Assembly (NCBI GenBank): GCA_028023455.1
Contig: JAQFVV010006271.1
Coordinates: 5,603,048 to 5,667,047 of the forward strand
Reading direction: 5' to 3'
From: Epiperipatus broadwayi
Taxonomy: Eukaryota; Onychophora; Udeonychophora; Euonychophora; Peripatidae
Length of the DNA: 64,000 bases
Shown here: in pieces, positions 23,374-38,143 of the stretch
Position numbering within the stretch: position 1 is the first letter of the stretch
Layout: every line of letters begins with the position of its first letter
Translations under genes and position numbers: made by a program
Notes under the pieces: generated by a model
The model's input: only the letters and a program-made list of their open reading frames with translations
What the model was told of the DNA's origin: nothing
The model's database searches: none

Positions 23374-26300
23374 ATATATATATATATATTGTAACTTAAA
23401 TTAAAAGAGATCATAATATATCATTGTAAAATAAATAGATTCAATTGTATATTAAAATATCATTGGATTTGTCAAAAATCCAAATATTATTAAAATCTCA
23501 AATATTCAAATATTATATTCATTGTAACTTAATAAAGATTCAAAAGAATTATTTCTTAATAAACAAAAAGAATTGTAATAAAAATTTTATATCAAAGAGA
23601 AAAGAATTAAACATTGTAACTCGCTGAGCATAAGCTATTAAACAAAAGATCAGACTGAGTTATTAATCATATTAAGGGTCATTGGATTCAATGAAACATA
23701 CTTCTATAATTAGATTTCTCAAAATATCACAACATCAATAATTATAAACAAATTATTAATAACAACTATTATAACTCGGGTATACTAGTAACTCAATAAA
23801 ATATCTTCTTAGGTATGCAGACAGTAGATTTTATCCACTTTCATTTTTTGGTTTGATGTTAAGTGCATATTTAAATAAATACCAAGAGAATATGGTCTAG
23901 CAGGGTGCCACTAGATTATCTGAATCTAGACACAGTTATATCTAATAACCTTTTCACATGTACCGGGTTTGAATCCACTTTTGGTACTTTATTTCTAATA
24001 AAAATGGAGGATTTTGCTTTTTGAGCCATATCACTGTATGCACTAATATTTAGGTAAACATAAAACATCCTTAAACCAAAGTGAGTATATAAAATTCATT
24101 AGACATAAATCATTTCCCAGATCTTAACATAATAAATGCATTTCAATATTTTTCTATAAGTTTTCCTAGCTCAGATGACTATTAATCTAGGATGGCAATT
24201 CACTCATCCTTGCATGAAATAGATGATGAAATCAATATTTATTTATGGCCTTTAAACATTTAAACAGCTCATTAATGAAAACGTGATGATGATGATAATG
24301 ACAATGATAATGGTTTCAACCACAGCTTTAGGACTAACCTAATCATAAAACCTAATTTTTATAAAGAAATTCATAATCATTGCTTAATTTTAGTATATCT
24401 AATTGGAACTTAAATAGCTAATATTCACTTTGATGATGAATAATCACACTTAATAAAGACTAATCTTAATGAAATATATACGCCTCATTTAATAAAACAA
24501 ATTAACATTTATTAATGCATTACTAATATCTACATGAAAATTTATAGATAAACATGAAAATTGATATGAATAATAATGACAATAATAATTGATTATATTG
24601 CAATCTTCAGATTAATTTCAAGTTCTTTCCCCTTTCCCATCAAATATATATGGTATTAAATTGGGTAACCGATTTGTTAAAATGTTCCATCCACAAGAAA
24701 AGTATTTCATAAAAAAAAAAAAATTCACTCATTAGCACACATACCTTATAATCTAACATGTAAGCAGAATGTTAAAAAAAATGTTAGTAGAATTGGAAAG
24801 AGCAAGTTTAGAAACAAGTTTTAAATCATTTTCTCCCCCTCCCTTCTACACTCTGAAACCTATACTTTCTTAAAACAAAATAATTTAATATTTTAATACT
24901 GCTTATTCCTTCACATTCACTCGCAATTATACCCTGATAAAGTATTATTATGTATGTGTGTGTTTACCCTGTAAAAACCAAAATATTATTTAAAACCAAA
25001 ATAATAATACAAAAAATTATTTTACACATTAATATTTTATATCTGTAAATTAATAAACAAATAATTTTGATACATTCAAAATCATTTATGAAGCTCAAGG
25101 TTATTATTAGTAAGAAATTATTGATTTTAATCGATCTGAATTGTCTTTAAAAGTTCTTTAAATAAAATATACCACTTTATTGCTAAAAGTTTATTAAGAC
25201 TCTGATATCATAAAGAAAATAGATATAATAAGTCATATTACAGATCCTTTGTTTTGTGGCAAACTTCCAAGGGCTCAAACTTATCTTGTATAATGTCTAT
25301 ATTTCTGCAGCTACCATTTCCATTTTACTTTGGAACAATCTATTTCTTGAGGTGTATTCTTATTTGATGATGATGATTCTATTGAGATTATTTGCTTTAG
25401 TGGACAATTTGGAAATCATTATATTATTTTTCTTCTCTTCCTGTCAAGCACAATTCTTTTAGTGGATGAAATACAGCAGTTGTTTTCACATTTATAAATT
25501 TTCTTGAGTTTAAAATCAGTTACTAGAACAATTAATTGGACTTGATGATTTAATATTTATCAGTAGATTTTCGTGATCACCTTCAAATGCAGGTGGATGT
25601 TTTCTTCTTTCTATTTAAAAACATCTTATGTCTCTTGGTCAGTTGAAAGGTGTAGAATATTATTTTTCAGACAAGATATCTTTTCTTTTCTATATGATGT
25701 GTTAGTTGATGATGAGTCTGGTAGACAGACAGAACATATATTAATTTTTCTTACCCCACCATCCTTATATTTTCAACATTCAAAACTTGATATAAAAAAT
25801 GATTTTAAAAAAGGTTATCTAGCAGAATTAAAATGTTTGTCTGCTTTAGTTTCAATAATTTTTTAATAAAGGTCTCTATCACAAATGTTATAATAATAAT
25901 AATAATGATAACAAACTCAACTGATTTTCCAGACTGCTTTTATATCTGATTTTTTTTTATTTTTGGCCACCTCTTTTAATTAGACTTATAACTTATTTTC
26001 AACCAAATTGTTTTTTAGTTGAATAGTATGAAAAATCTCAGTATCCTGATTTTTAGACAAACTTTTGTTTTGATGGAAAAAATAGACTTAATCCTTTTTC
26101 CTCATGTATATCTGTAACATCTAAAATTGGAGATTCTTTCTTTTGATCTTAAGATGAGACAATTTCAAAATTAGAGTTCCCACCAAGCTTAAACTCCAAA
26201 ATGATAAACAATCATTTACAAAAACAAAATTGCTACAAAAATATATATCTGATTCAACAGATTTTCTCCCTTAACACAAAATTGTAAAAAAAATAATTTG

Positions 26301-27690
26301 ACAGATTTAATCCTTCTTCCTTTCAATATATAATAAATGTAGATATATTTATGTGATGTAACACACACACTCCACTATTCAAATCATGTATAAACTGACA
26401 TTAAATAATCTAATTGCTAGCTGAGTAATTCTAACCCTAATATTTAAAATTAAATCCTTATCTTTTAAATCCAAATTACAATTATAGAAAAGTAAAATAG
26501 AAACAGAATAAGATATTACAATTGATCAAGCATAGGTTAGTTTTTAAAGAAAGTTAAAATGTTTAATATTTGAAATATAAAACAATTAAATAGCTTACAC
26601 ATACATTGCCTATATATGTGTAACTTTGCTTTTTAACAGAATAATTAAATATTGAATAGTTTAAATGTGTGTATTACTTTTCTATCAACACACAAACAAA
26701 TAAGGAATATAATTGTTGACCCACTCTCTTTCTGTCTAAAGCTTTTAGAACTTGATCTTGTAGGGTTTAAACTTGGGTGCCCTACAGCTTCCTTTTTAGA
26801 TAAAAATGTGATGATGATTTTTGTTTTACATTTTCTTACATGCACATTACTATAAATTTAGCTAATGACTAAATTGTAATGACACAACATATATATGTAG
26901 AAATTCTGTCCTAAGATATAAATATAAAAATAATTTAGATCAACCAATCTTTTCGGACTCTAAATTGAAGTTTAAAACTATAGAGAGTGTCTTCAAATAA
27001 GCCTGTCTTCTGCTGATTTAGTAATCAATTAATCTTCTGTAATTCCAGTGGTTGATGCAGTAGTCTTTCTGTTCATTTTTAACTTTAAAATTATTTTTAT
27101 ATCGTTTTGTTTTTTCTGGAGTAATTAACCTTTGCTCTGGTCATACTATTAAACATTTTAAATTTTCATTTCCTTTGTACTGCAAAACAGATACATTAAA
27201 GCAAATTTAATTTTACTTAAATTACATGTCTTATATATATATAACAAAACAGTAGAATTAACTTTTCAATTTTCAATATACCAAGTACAAATAAATAACA
27301 ACTATAATTAGCTTATAACATGACTGCCACCTCGAATGGTATTGACAGTTTTTATAGTAAAGAATTTTTAAAAATCCAAATCATACATTACCATTTCAGT
27401 ATAAATACCCAACTTTTTGTAAGTTTGTATATTTACATAATTATATTGCTTATTCAGTGAATTGTTCATCATATATATATATAAAATATGTATTTCTGAT
27501 TTTTTGTTTTCTAAAATAATTTTCTATATGCAAAATAAAAATATTGTCAAAATAAAAACTTCCGTTGAAGAAAAAATTAAAAAGGTATATTGAATATATA
27601 CGGTGAAGTAAATAATATAATTGTGTAAATATTTGCACAATATGATTTTGATGAGATTTTGATTTTTAAATTTATAAATGGTATTATGGT
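23374..27690. other. Unassigned AT-rich sequence
   Basis: I see no recognisable gene. The plus frame 25573-25866 (97 codons) and the short frames at 25256-25462 and 26645-26855 show no known motif, have AT-driven composition and lack convincing splice context. A decayed tRNA-like B-box (GGGTTTGAATCC) sits near 23966. Small (TGA)n and (TAA)n runs occur at about 24285 and 25890. Confidence 0.55.
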
Positions 27691-27835
27691 ATTAGAGATG
27701 CCATTTGTTGCTAAAAGTTAGCTATAATCGTTATTTATTTATTTATATATTGATCTATTAAAAATTGTAAGATGTCATTTATTGCTAAAAGTTAGCCGTA
27801 ATCGTTATTTATACACTGATATATTAAAAATTGTA
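27691..27835 (+). repeat. Two-copy tandem duplication, ~75-bp unit
   Basis: GATGCCATTTGTTGCTAAAA and its variant GATGTCATTTATTGCTAAAA each lead into GTTAGC(T/C)(A/G)TAATCGTTATTTAT and end in ATTAAAAATTGTA. Confidence 0.8.
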
Positions 27836-28112
27836 GAGTTAATTCTAATATTAAGTTTTATTACATATTAGGGTACGATATTGCGCATATATATATATAT
27901 ATGTGTGTGTGTGTAATCGAATGAATATTATATGCTATACAGTGCTACAAAAATTTAACTACACTTTTTAATATGAATATCAAATTTTCCTCCACATATA
28001 TTCAAATGAATAATGTCTTATTCATTTTACTGTTTCCACATGTTTATGAGTTTATTCAGAGTTATAAGAATTGTTAAATATAGCTATTCCAAGTAACGGA
28101 TCGGTATCAAAC

Positions 28113-28117
<5 letters not shown>

Positions 28118-28206
<89 letters not shown>
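28118..28206. repeat. (TAA)n microsatellite, 5' flank of LINE
   Basis: About 30 perfect trinucleotide units directly abut the truncated LINE that starts at about 28207. Confidence 0.95.
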
Positions 28207-28207
<1 letters not shown>

Positions 28208-28868
28208 CTTTGCCAACATCATATTTCTTAAGATACAGACGATTATATACAAAAATAGACCCCTTCTGCACGCTATGCCACCAAGCAGAAAAAACTCAAC
28301 AACATCTGTTTTACAACTGCCCAGCATTAAACAATATTCGGCATGAAATAACAAATATATACAGAAAACCAAACATCTCCCTGCAAGATATTATCAGTCA
28401 ATTTTGCAGAACATCCACCCCAACAATCCGAGCAGCAACCTTCGTACTTTATGCATTTTGGTGCACGGGATGCACATTTGCTTTTGGCAACAATAGAAGG
28501 TGGCATCCATCAACTTTTCACAACAAGTTAGCACAATTAAAAACCAGAGACAATAAAATAGCACACCCAGACATTTTTGCGGCTACTTGGTCACTTGTAA
28601 AACAATGGTCAAATCTCTAATAGTTCTGCCTTTCCTCAACAATAGACCTAAAAAGAGAACAAGAAAATGGACAGCAAAAAATCCATGAATCAATAAGTGA
28701 TAACTTAGGATAAACAATCCATCATGCACCAGGTATATCTATGTAAGAACTTGGAAAGAACTTAAACCCAATATATACAATCCTTGGAAATATTAGTGTA
28801 AATGCATGTATGTAAAAATTATTAATGTAACCTGTTTTCTAGATTGAATAAAATTCCCTTTTTGAAAC
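28207..28868 (+). mobile_element. Non-LTR retrotransposon 3' end (zf-RVT tail)
   Basis: An intact frame (about 28210-28617) encodes a LINE ORF2 C-terminus: LPTSYFLRYRR, then a CTLCHQAEKTQQHLFYNC zinc-finger-like block (C-x2-C-x8-H-x4-C) typical of the zf-RVT region, and a tryptophan-rich tail. A ~250-bp 3' UTR ends AATAAAATTCCCTTTTTGAAA and passes straight into (ATA)n. A second copy with the same protein and UTR pattern lies at 60850-61486. The reverse transcriptase itself is missing through 5' truncation. Confidence 0.85.
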
Positions 28869-29840
<972 letters not shown>

Positions 29841-30026
29841 AGACTAAACATTAATAAATAATATTTCTGTAGTGTAATTTTCATTATACCATTCTCACTT
29901 AAAGTAGGGACTGATATCCATCCACAAGGTGTTAAAACAGTTAGAAAATAGTCCGTCTCATGTGAGAGTGGTGTAATGAAAATTACACTATAGAAATATT
30001 ATTTATTATTGAATAATCTGTAGTCT
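29841..30026. mobile_element. Foldback MITE family B, copy 1
   Basis: Long terminal inverted repeats run AGACTA...AATATTTCTGTAGTGTAATTTTCATT at the left and AATGAAAATTACACTATAGAAATATT...TAGTCT at the right. The arms extend inward through CTCTCAC/GTGAGAG and AGTAGGGACT. The same arms bound a longer relative at 46590-46907. There is no coding capacity; it is presumably non-autonomous. Confidence 0.8.
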
Positions 30027-33000
30027 AATAAATGACTAAAAAATTATTAATAGATTAAATAGTTTAATAAAATTTATATAGAAATCACATTTGAATTAAC
30101 TAAATTTAATATTTTTATATATAATTCACATATGTATATAAAAATAAGTATAAGCAATTTACATTGTATATCTATAATAATATTGGTATTTAGATCTATT
30201 GTGTATTTCATCTCTGAGAAAGACTGCTATACTGGCAAAATAATAAGCTGTGTTGGAGGATAAAAATATTGTACTGCATTGAGTGTATAAATAAAAATTA
30301 AATATTATTGCTAGTCTTATAATACATAAGTGTACATTGTTACTGATGTATCACTTTTGCAAAGAAAACTTTAATTAATTTTTACTTGAACTCAAAAAAT
30401 CATAATAACATTTTGAAAATCAGTGTGACTTGATCATTGGTGCAGCATCTGACCCAAAGGACACTGGATCTATTCTCATTAAATTAAATTTTTTAAAAAA
30501 TTATTAGATGTAATATGCTTAATTGCTTAAAATCATATGATCTACCATTGTCAGCTGAGATGTAGTAAAAAAATCTCAGTTTAGTTACTTTTATGAAACC
30601 GTGGTAAACACTCATTTGAAAGCTTTAATATCGTATGATCTACCAATTGAAAATTTTTTCGCAATTATGATGCCATGGTTGAATAAGTTAAATAATTTTA
30701 AAGTTATAGTATTAAATATTGAACCATTTTGCATTTTTAGCACTTTCATTCATTTTTTCGTTAAATAATTTTTCTTCTCTAAATTTTGATATTAATTGAA
30801 AATCTGATCTTCATTGAAACATATTTATAATTTGCTTTAAACAATTCTCGGTTTTGAAATATTGGTTCTTCTCAGTGATTAGTTTAAAATAAATGTTTGT
30901 GTATACTTCCATAATTAAATTAAAGATAATTTGCTTTTGATTTTTAAATGTGATTGAAAACAATAAGTATCCAGTTGCCATAGTAATAAGGTGAATCTTA
31001 ATAATCTTTAAGCTCACTACCTGTATTCATGATGTAGATATATGATTAAAAAAATATCATTAACTTAACTTAATATCAAATTTATATTTATTTGTTTTAT
31101 AACTTTATGATCATTAATGCAGTTGATTAGTAAAAACATTTAGTACTTACAAAAAGAGCCATAGCCATATTCTAAAATTTATGGAATCTAAGAAAAACAT
31201 TTTCCCAGATAGGCAATATTTTTCAGAAGATACTTCATTAACACAAATGAAATTCTGAGACTTATTATAAGCTTGAATCCTTACCTGATTCAAGTTTATC
31301 TACATTTTCAAACTAGTATCTAGTTTATATTTTTTCCAATGAGAAGCTTGTAAAATTTTGGTCCAAAATTTCTTATTAATAAACTCTATAAAACAAAAAA
31401 TAGGGTAGGGATGTGGAAAAATCAGCCTTCATAGGAATCAAGCATTACTATCTATTATTTATTGATTACTTAAGCTTATATAAAGTTAAGAGTCAGAATT
31501 GGAATAGTATTAGTAAAACCAAAGAGAAGGCAAATAAAAAGTTGCCAGATATATAATAAATAAATTTAAATTTAGCATATACTTTTCTTTGTATTTAAAC
31601 TCAAAATAAAATAAAATATTTTACAGTAAACTCATAAATCTATATTGTATTCAAAAGTAAAACATAATGAAATTAACATCATTAATTAACAAATATAAAA
31701 AGTATTGAAATGCATCATTCAGAATTGTAACGATATATAAATATGCCGTTACATTAATTTAAAATAAAATCTTAAAGTTCGCAAATAAAAATAAAATCTA
31801 TTAAAAAAAACTAAAAGCTAAAATGTTTGTTAAACGTATATATATTCGCACAGATGCAAAACTTTAAAAATATTTTTTTATATAAATAAAAAAAAGTATT
31901 TGAACGTACTTTTTTATAAAAAAAAATACAAGATTTAAATATAAAAATATTTTAATAAAGAAATAACGTAAGTAAAAATAAAAACAGGTATTAATTAATT
32001 CCTGTAATCTGTAAATGGAAATGATTGTTTATTAATTGAAAAGCAAGCTAGCCTTGGGGCTCTTGTGTAATTAAAAAGTCAGATGAAAATTAGATAAGAG
32101 AATAAAGAGAATTTAGCTTGACCAATGGAAGCACCAAACCTCTCGGACCTTAACGAAAATTTGGATTAGTGACGTCTTTGTTTGTTTAATCTGGAGATTT
32201 ACCATAAAAAGAAAAATATTGAGTTCCTGACAGTTTCCAGCTTGATTTTGTGAGAAGGGTGATGGGACGCACATATCGTTCTCTCTCACTTATTTTAAAA
32301 ATGAAAAGACTGTGATACCAGAATGAACCAGCTAAGGCTACCTCCAGAATATCAGACCAGTCTTCCATGAAAGTCTTCATGGGAATTTCCAACAGGAACC
32401 TGGACTTTTCTACCGTAAGCAAGTGAACTGAACAATTGTTAAAATCATAAAATTAATTAAGAACTTTAAAGTTGATCAGTTAATTTAAATTTTAAAAAAA
32501 AAAAACTTTTCTCTGACTTATGTGTCAAATCAATTAATAATGTTTAATTTTATATGTTTTGCGTTTGATAAAAATCATTTCCATTTATTATTTTATTTGT
32601 ATTAATATTTATTGCTTAAATATTAAATGCATGAAATTTAAGTTGGGTATAGACGTTGCATAGATTTGTTAGCGGTTAATTATGTTGCTGTTTCATATTC
32701 AATTGGAATATATAGGTCATTGATGTCAGTGCGGCATCTTATGATGAATGCTACTGGGTTTCTGGTATTCCCTCTGCAATTGATGTTATCAATGACTTTG
32801 TATTTTGATCATTTGTGTTTATTTTGAGATGTTTTTAACCATGGAATCTATGCAGCCGATCTATACTCAACATTATAAAACAAATTGTATAAAATTTACC
32901 TGTGTGAATGTATCTAAATGTTAAATTTAAGTCAGGCATGAATGGCTATATAGTTTTGTAAAGTTATATTAAGGGATGGTAATCTTAGGTTATTTGTTTC

Positions 33001-34035
33001 GTAGTTGAGTTAGGTCAAATGATTGGATATATTTGTGTAATTAGTAGATGTAGTATGAGTTTCACTATGTGCAGAATCATTGTATATGCCGCTCAAACCC
33101 TTTGCCTATGGATGGGATTGTAAGTCGGCAAAAAGGACCGCGGTCCCTTCCTATGGAGTTTTTATTTTATTGTTCTTCTTGTCATACAGATGTAACATCC
33201 CTGTATTGGACAAGAGTCAATGTCTTCTCTAACTATACTGTTCAGATGTCCATTCCTGACAGTATAGTATATATGTGCTGTTGTATTTTCATGCTACATT
33301 GAATACATAAATGTATCAGATGGATTGACGCCAGTTTGACTGTGAACTTTTGGCCTAAGGTTAAATAAGGAAAAGAATATTTTCTTTTCAAATGCAGATC
33401 TATGTAGTCTATTCATACTCGACCCTCTAAATAAAATATTAAACTCATTGCAATCTATTTAAATGTAAAATTAAAAGTTAATATAAAAATCTAAAATGTT
33501 AAATTTATTCCTCAAAATTTTAAATGATTCAAAATTTATATGTGTGTAAATAAATATTTGTTTGTTATTTACTGGCAGTGGCTTTTATTTTTTATATATA
33601 TTTAAGATGCAATTAAACAAGTTATTTATTATCTCTGCATCTCCATGAGCTAGTGACAATGGGCTAACAGTCTGAATATATAAATAAAGTGGAATCTTAA
33701 CAGTGCGTATCTGCCTATTTTATAATTTTTTCTAGGCTCAAATGCCTAGATGGTGCCCTTGTAGTGCAGATTGCGGTTAGACTGCTGCCTCCACTTCCAT
33801 TTGGATCATTATAGAATATATTCAGAAAATGTTTGATCCCATGTTCTTCTACATATGCCTTTGGTGTCAGTATGACAAAATATAAATGGAAGTTAAAATA
33901 TTCAAAAATCTACAGTCTTAAGGAGTGATTATAGCATTTAATTACAAGATCTTCATATTTATTCTAAATTTGTGGCTCTTCAGAATGTGAAAAATATAAA
34001 TTTAAAATGCATATATGTACAATGTAGATGTTTTA

Positions 34036-34037
<2 letters not shown>
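30027..34037. other. Unassigned AT-rich sequence
   Basis: No gene was recognised. The minus frame at 32186-32422 (78 codons) has near-neutral composition and an AG...GTAGCC arrangement, but no family motif. The plus frame at 33069-33302 contains a CxxC but nothing diagnostic. A degraded tRNA-like segment with weak A- and B-boxes lies near 30432-30482. Confidence 0.5.

Positions 34038-34110
<73 letters not shown>
34038..34110. repeat. (TA)n microsatellite
   Basis: About 35 TA units with one phase slip. The YIYI protein predicted here is an artefact. Confidence 0.95.
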
Positions 34111-34112
<2 letters not shown>

Positions 34113-35068
34113 TTGCATATATATCCTAATATGCTTTCTGAAATGTATACTTTTTTGTCTGCGATGTTTCTGGCTTTCCGAGGACAATTATGGCATCAAT
34201 AGAAAAGAATCTTACCTTTTCCTTTCTAAAAAGGGGCTTAGTCTAACTAATTAATGCACTATTCAAATATTATGCTATAAATTGTTAGCTTTTAAACATG
34301 GTTTTATTCTCTTACCTCTATTGCAAGCCTTGATACATCTATGACAATTATCTGTCAAAGGCATGCTAAGCACAACAGCATTTTTATTGTTAATAAAGCT
34401 TTGCTTTTAATACAGTTTTGTATTCATATATATATATGTATATATATATAAATTATAACTTTTTGGGCTGTACCGTGTATTATTTTCCATTAAATAATGA
34501 TATTTCGATGGACTAGCATCCGCTATTATCAAGGTTAACTTTTATTGCAGTTTGTAATGTTAATTGACTATTTATTATTCTGCATTACAGTGACATGTTT
34601 ATTTCATGTTTAAAGAGGTTTAATTAAACTTCATTGTATCACTATTTTATACTCTGTAGGCAAGTTGCAAGCTTTAAGTGTCCATATATATTCAATGGTC
34701 CATTAGTAAGAATGGATTTCCATTCTTGCTATTAAAAGGTGTGAAGGTTGCTTTGACAGCAGTCAGAAATATTGATTACTATATTTTACTGTGAATGTTT
34801 AGGTGGTTACTGGTTGGAACATAAGTAATAAAACCTACCACATTGCATGCTAAAAACTGTAAAAAACACTGTAAAAGTCTGATCACGTCACAACAAACAA
34901 AATTAATGATATAACATGAAATTGTTATGATCTTATCTGGTCATGGCCAGAGTATACCACGAAGACTCATTATAGCAGTATGTGAAAGTACATTAGACAA
35001 ATTATAAATATGTAATTTTATTATCCTTCAAAACTTTAATCTGTGATTTTCATTGCATGAGACCTTAT
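34111..35068. other. Unassigned AT-rich sequence
   Basis: Nothing recognisable apart from a short TA run at about 34425-34452. Confidence 0.5.
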
Positions 35069-36168
35069 GGCCGACCATAGGCAAGATAGCATAATTTGTG
35101 AAACTATTAAAGATTATGAATCTGTCTGACATATATGATTTTGGAACAAATACTAGTCTAGATATGAGCTTTGCAATAATAATAAGCATGGGAAACTTGG
35201 GTTCTTTCCTTATAAACTTAAATTTATAATTTAATAAATAGCAGTGAGACACTTGTTATGTTTGATGAATTACAATTATAACATTAAGAAAATAAATTCA
35301 ATTGCAATATTATCTGGTAACGCTGTTTATAAGTTTATAAAATCAATCAATTTTTGTATCATGTACTAGACTAAACAACGCAAAGCTAAAGTGATGGAAA
35401 GGTCAAGTGGGATTTTATTGTACCTTACACATCATAAACTACCAAGGACAAAAGCATTCAAATATTTTGTCAGAATATTACTAAGAATCTTATATCATAC
35501 TACAACAGTATATACTCCAATGTATGCTCTATTCAAGATATAAGATTTCTCACTTTATGAATGACAAATAGCAATGGCACAGTAAGTTCAATTATAAATC
35601 AACATTTATTTATAAATTTTATGATTAACAAATAATTGATATATGATGTTTTAATATAATAAATAAATACATAAATAAACAAATGAATTAATAAATAAAA
35701 TGTCATTCTATTTGTTTTCTTCAATAATTTATCATAAGCACAGTTTTATAAAACCCTAACCATAAATTTTATTATAATTTAATCTAATTTCTGCTTTGAG
35801 TAAAATATACTGAAATTCGACATCAAATCATGAAATACCCAATGTGTCAGTTCCAGAATTTCCAGGAATTAGATATAATACAATGCTAAACCAAAGTGAA
35901 AATTCAGACTTCAGTTCAGACTTCAGTTCAGATAAAATATTAATTAACAAACAGTTAATCATTATGAGGATAATTTAGATAAGATGTCCTGCTACACTTT
36001 ATAACTGAACTTATAAATTATACTTATAGATGGAAGAAAATGATTTTAGCATAATAATACAAAATACTTTGCCCAAACTTACATTTACGAAATAAAATGA
36101 TATTCCTTTGGATGCATTCATCTACTCATAGAAATGATACAACACTGAATGCCCTGTGGGTTTATACA
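35069..36168 (+). repeat. Dispersed repeat, copy 2
   Basis: This is the partner of 20303-21410, same orientation and order of blocks. Its right edge coincides with the left edge of the inverted LTR-like segment at 36169-38143. It may therefore be part of the same retroelement read on the minus strand (internal region following U5); this is inference. Confidence 0.75.
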
Positions 36169-38143
36169 CCACCATGATGCTGTAACAGTCAGAATCATCT
36201 ATCTCACTAACACACTGCAGAATTCAAACCCCAGACATGAAACTGAACATTCTAGGAGGGGTTGCCTTCTAGATATACTAAGTTCGAATCTAAAGCCCAA
36301 ATTTCACAGCGCCATCTATGTGACAATGCATCTGATGCCACTACTAGTATTACCTTTGACCGGTGCCTGGTGGTCAGGGAGAAACAAAAGTCTCTATACT
36401 AAAAGAAGTTTGGGTGGCTAATTAACATCTATGGATTTACAAAAGAAATGCAGAAAATATATATATAGACCGAGAGAGTGATAGGAATCAAATAAAATAA
36501 GAGATCAAATTTAGTTTTAAATAATTTCACAAAATTTATTTATAAAATTATATTATAATGCCACTGTCTGCTTATATGAGACAGGGACACGTATTAAATA
36601 ATTATTGGCATTATATTCCAATAAATGAAAAAAGGTTTTAAAGCAAAGTGATATATTCTATTCCTCGGGCTAATAGCATTACGATAATGTGCTTGATGAG
36701 ATAGAAACATGTGCGAGGTGCTTTGAGCAATTATACAAGTTTAAGAAAATATTTGAAATTAAGTGTTATAAAATATTTATTGATGTCGAAAATAGCTCGG
36801 ACAAAAGCTTACTAAGCAACAAAGTGGGAATGTGATCAAAGCATTTATTTGAGAATAATAATAATAGAGTTGCATTTGGTGGTCAGTATTGCTGATAATG
36901 AATTTATTAAAGTTGGAGGGTGTGACACATTTAAGTCATGGATGCTTTGTAAAATAAATATAAAATAAAACAATAATGGAATATTTGGAATGATTATGGA
37001 GGGCATATCACCGTTAACCCATAGGAAAGTATTTTATGAACAGCCGAAACTTAGCGACTGAGTGACGATTGTGTTTAATTCCCAGGTGTGTCATTTGGGG
37101 ACACACTCTGCCTGAAAATCACAAAAAAGGCGAAGGGAATGGCCTTAGCCATGTAAAGAATCCTTAAAAAAATAAAACAAAGCGGTCTCAACAACCAATT
37201 CATTTACCAGCAATACGAGACGAGTGTATACAAAACATACTGAATGGGTTTTACTTGGATTAAGAGAAATGCCCAATTAAATTCCCAGAAATTCATTTAA
37301 AAGGGTTCACACATTCTCGACATCAATGATGAACTTTGTAATTAATGTAGAACATGGTAATTAAAATAGCAAAATGCATGCTTGTGGGTTTAAAAAGTAA
37401 GTATAGATTTATATACGCAATCATGCATTAAGGGACACATTTAACCATTGACCTCGCACATACTCTTATATTAGGTTAAAACCAATAACATATAGATTTT
37501 AAACTATGTGATTATATTATATTAAAGAAAAGAATCACCCTTGATTTTCAAGTTAATAAAATTGGAAAATTATAAATTTAAAATATGCCTTAATAGCAGC
37601 ATCTAACTTTCAATAAAGGGAATAGTTCACTCAGTCAAAGACAATACTGACACATTATCGTAATAAAATAAAAGAAAGCTTTATAAATAGAAAATATTAA
37701 CCCAAGGATAGAGCAAAACTGTTGATTATATTATATTAACACGTTAAAGAAATACATAATGAAGTTATGTGAAATATAAGGAAAACTATTTTAAATAGCT
37801 ATAGCAAGTTAGTTATCACAAGAGCTCTTGGGTTAATTTAGGGTTACCTCTGGAGAAGTATTTAGGTAGATTGATGGTCGGCAGGTTTTTATATAAATTA
37901 ACAGCAAAATCTGGAAATGTTCATATTTTTGGCAGCAGCAGCAGTTCCGGGGTTCCCTGTGTGATAACTTCTGATGGTCTATGGCAGCAGATGACCATTC
38001 TGGAGAGAAATAGCCTTCTTGCACTCTACTCTGTCATGTCAAGATTTACAAATTACTAGAATAGAACTCAGAATGATTTCTCTTAGAAACATTAGAAGAA
38101 AAACTGGAGAACAAAAGAAAACCCTTCTTTTTATAGTAGATGT
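36169..38143 (-). mobile_element. Giant-LTR family 3, inverted R-U5 fragment
   Basis: Read on the minus strand it follows the R-U5 part of the other giant LTRs. The LTR 3' end CTGACTGTTACAG (as in 40711-40719) is near 36180-36190. The 'CTGACCACC' block is near 36370-36380, 'CCAGGTGTG' near 37083, 'ACAAGAGCTCTTGGGTTAAT' at 37818-37837, and the 'GAGTAGAGT..GGCTATTTC' region near 38000-38030. Homology stops at the TATA-box region (about 38130), exactly where another LTR begins in the opposite orientation. The plus frames at 36149-36421 and 37871-38059 are non-coding LTR. Confidence 0.75.

Noticed and set aside
23374-23396. (AT)n palindrome TTACAATATAT...ATATTGTAA as a structured element
   Set aside because: An ordinary TA microsatellite with chance flanking complementarity, apart from its role as a possible element edge.
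25573-25866. 97-codon plus-strand frame
   Set aside because: No recognisable domain, AT-biased composition and no neighbouring exons.
32186-32422. 78-codon minus-strand frame with exon-like edges
   Set aside because: No known motif and only weak splice context.
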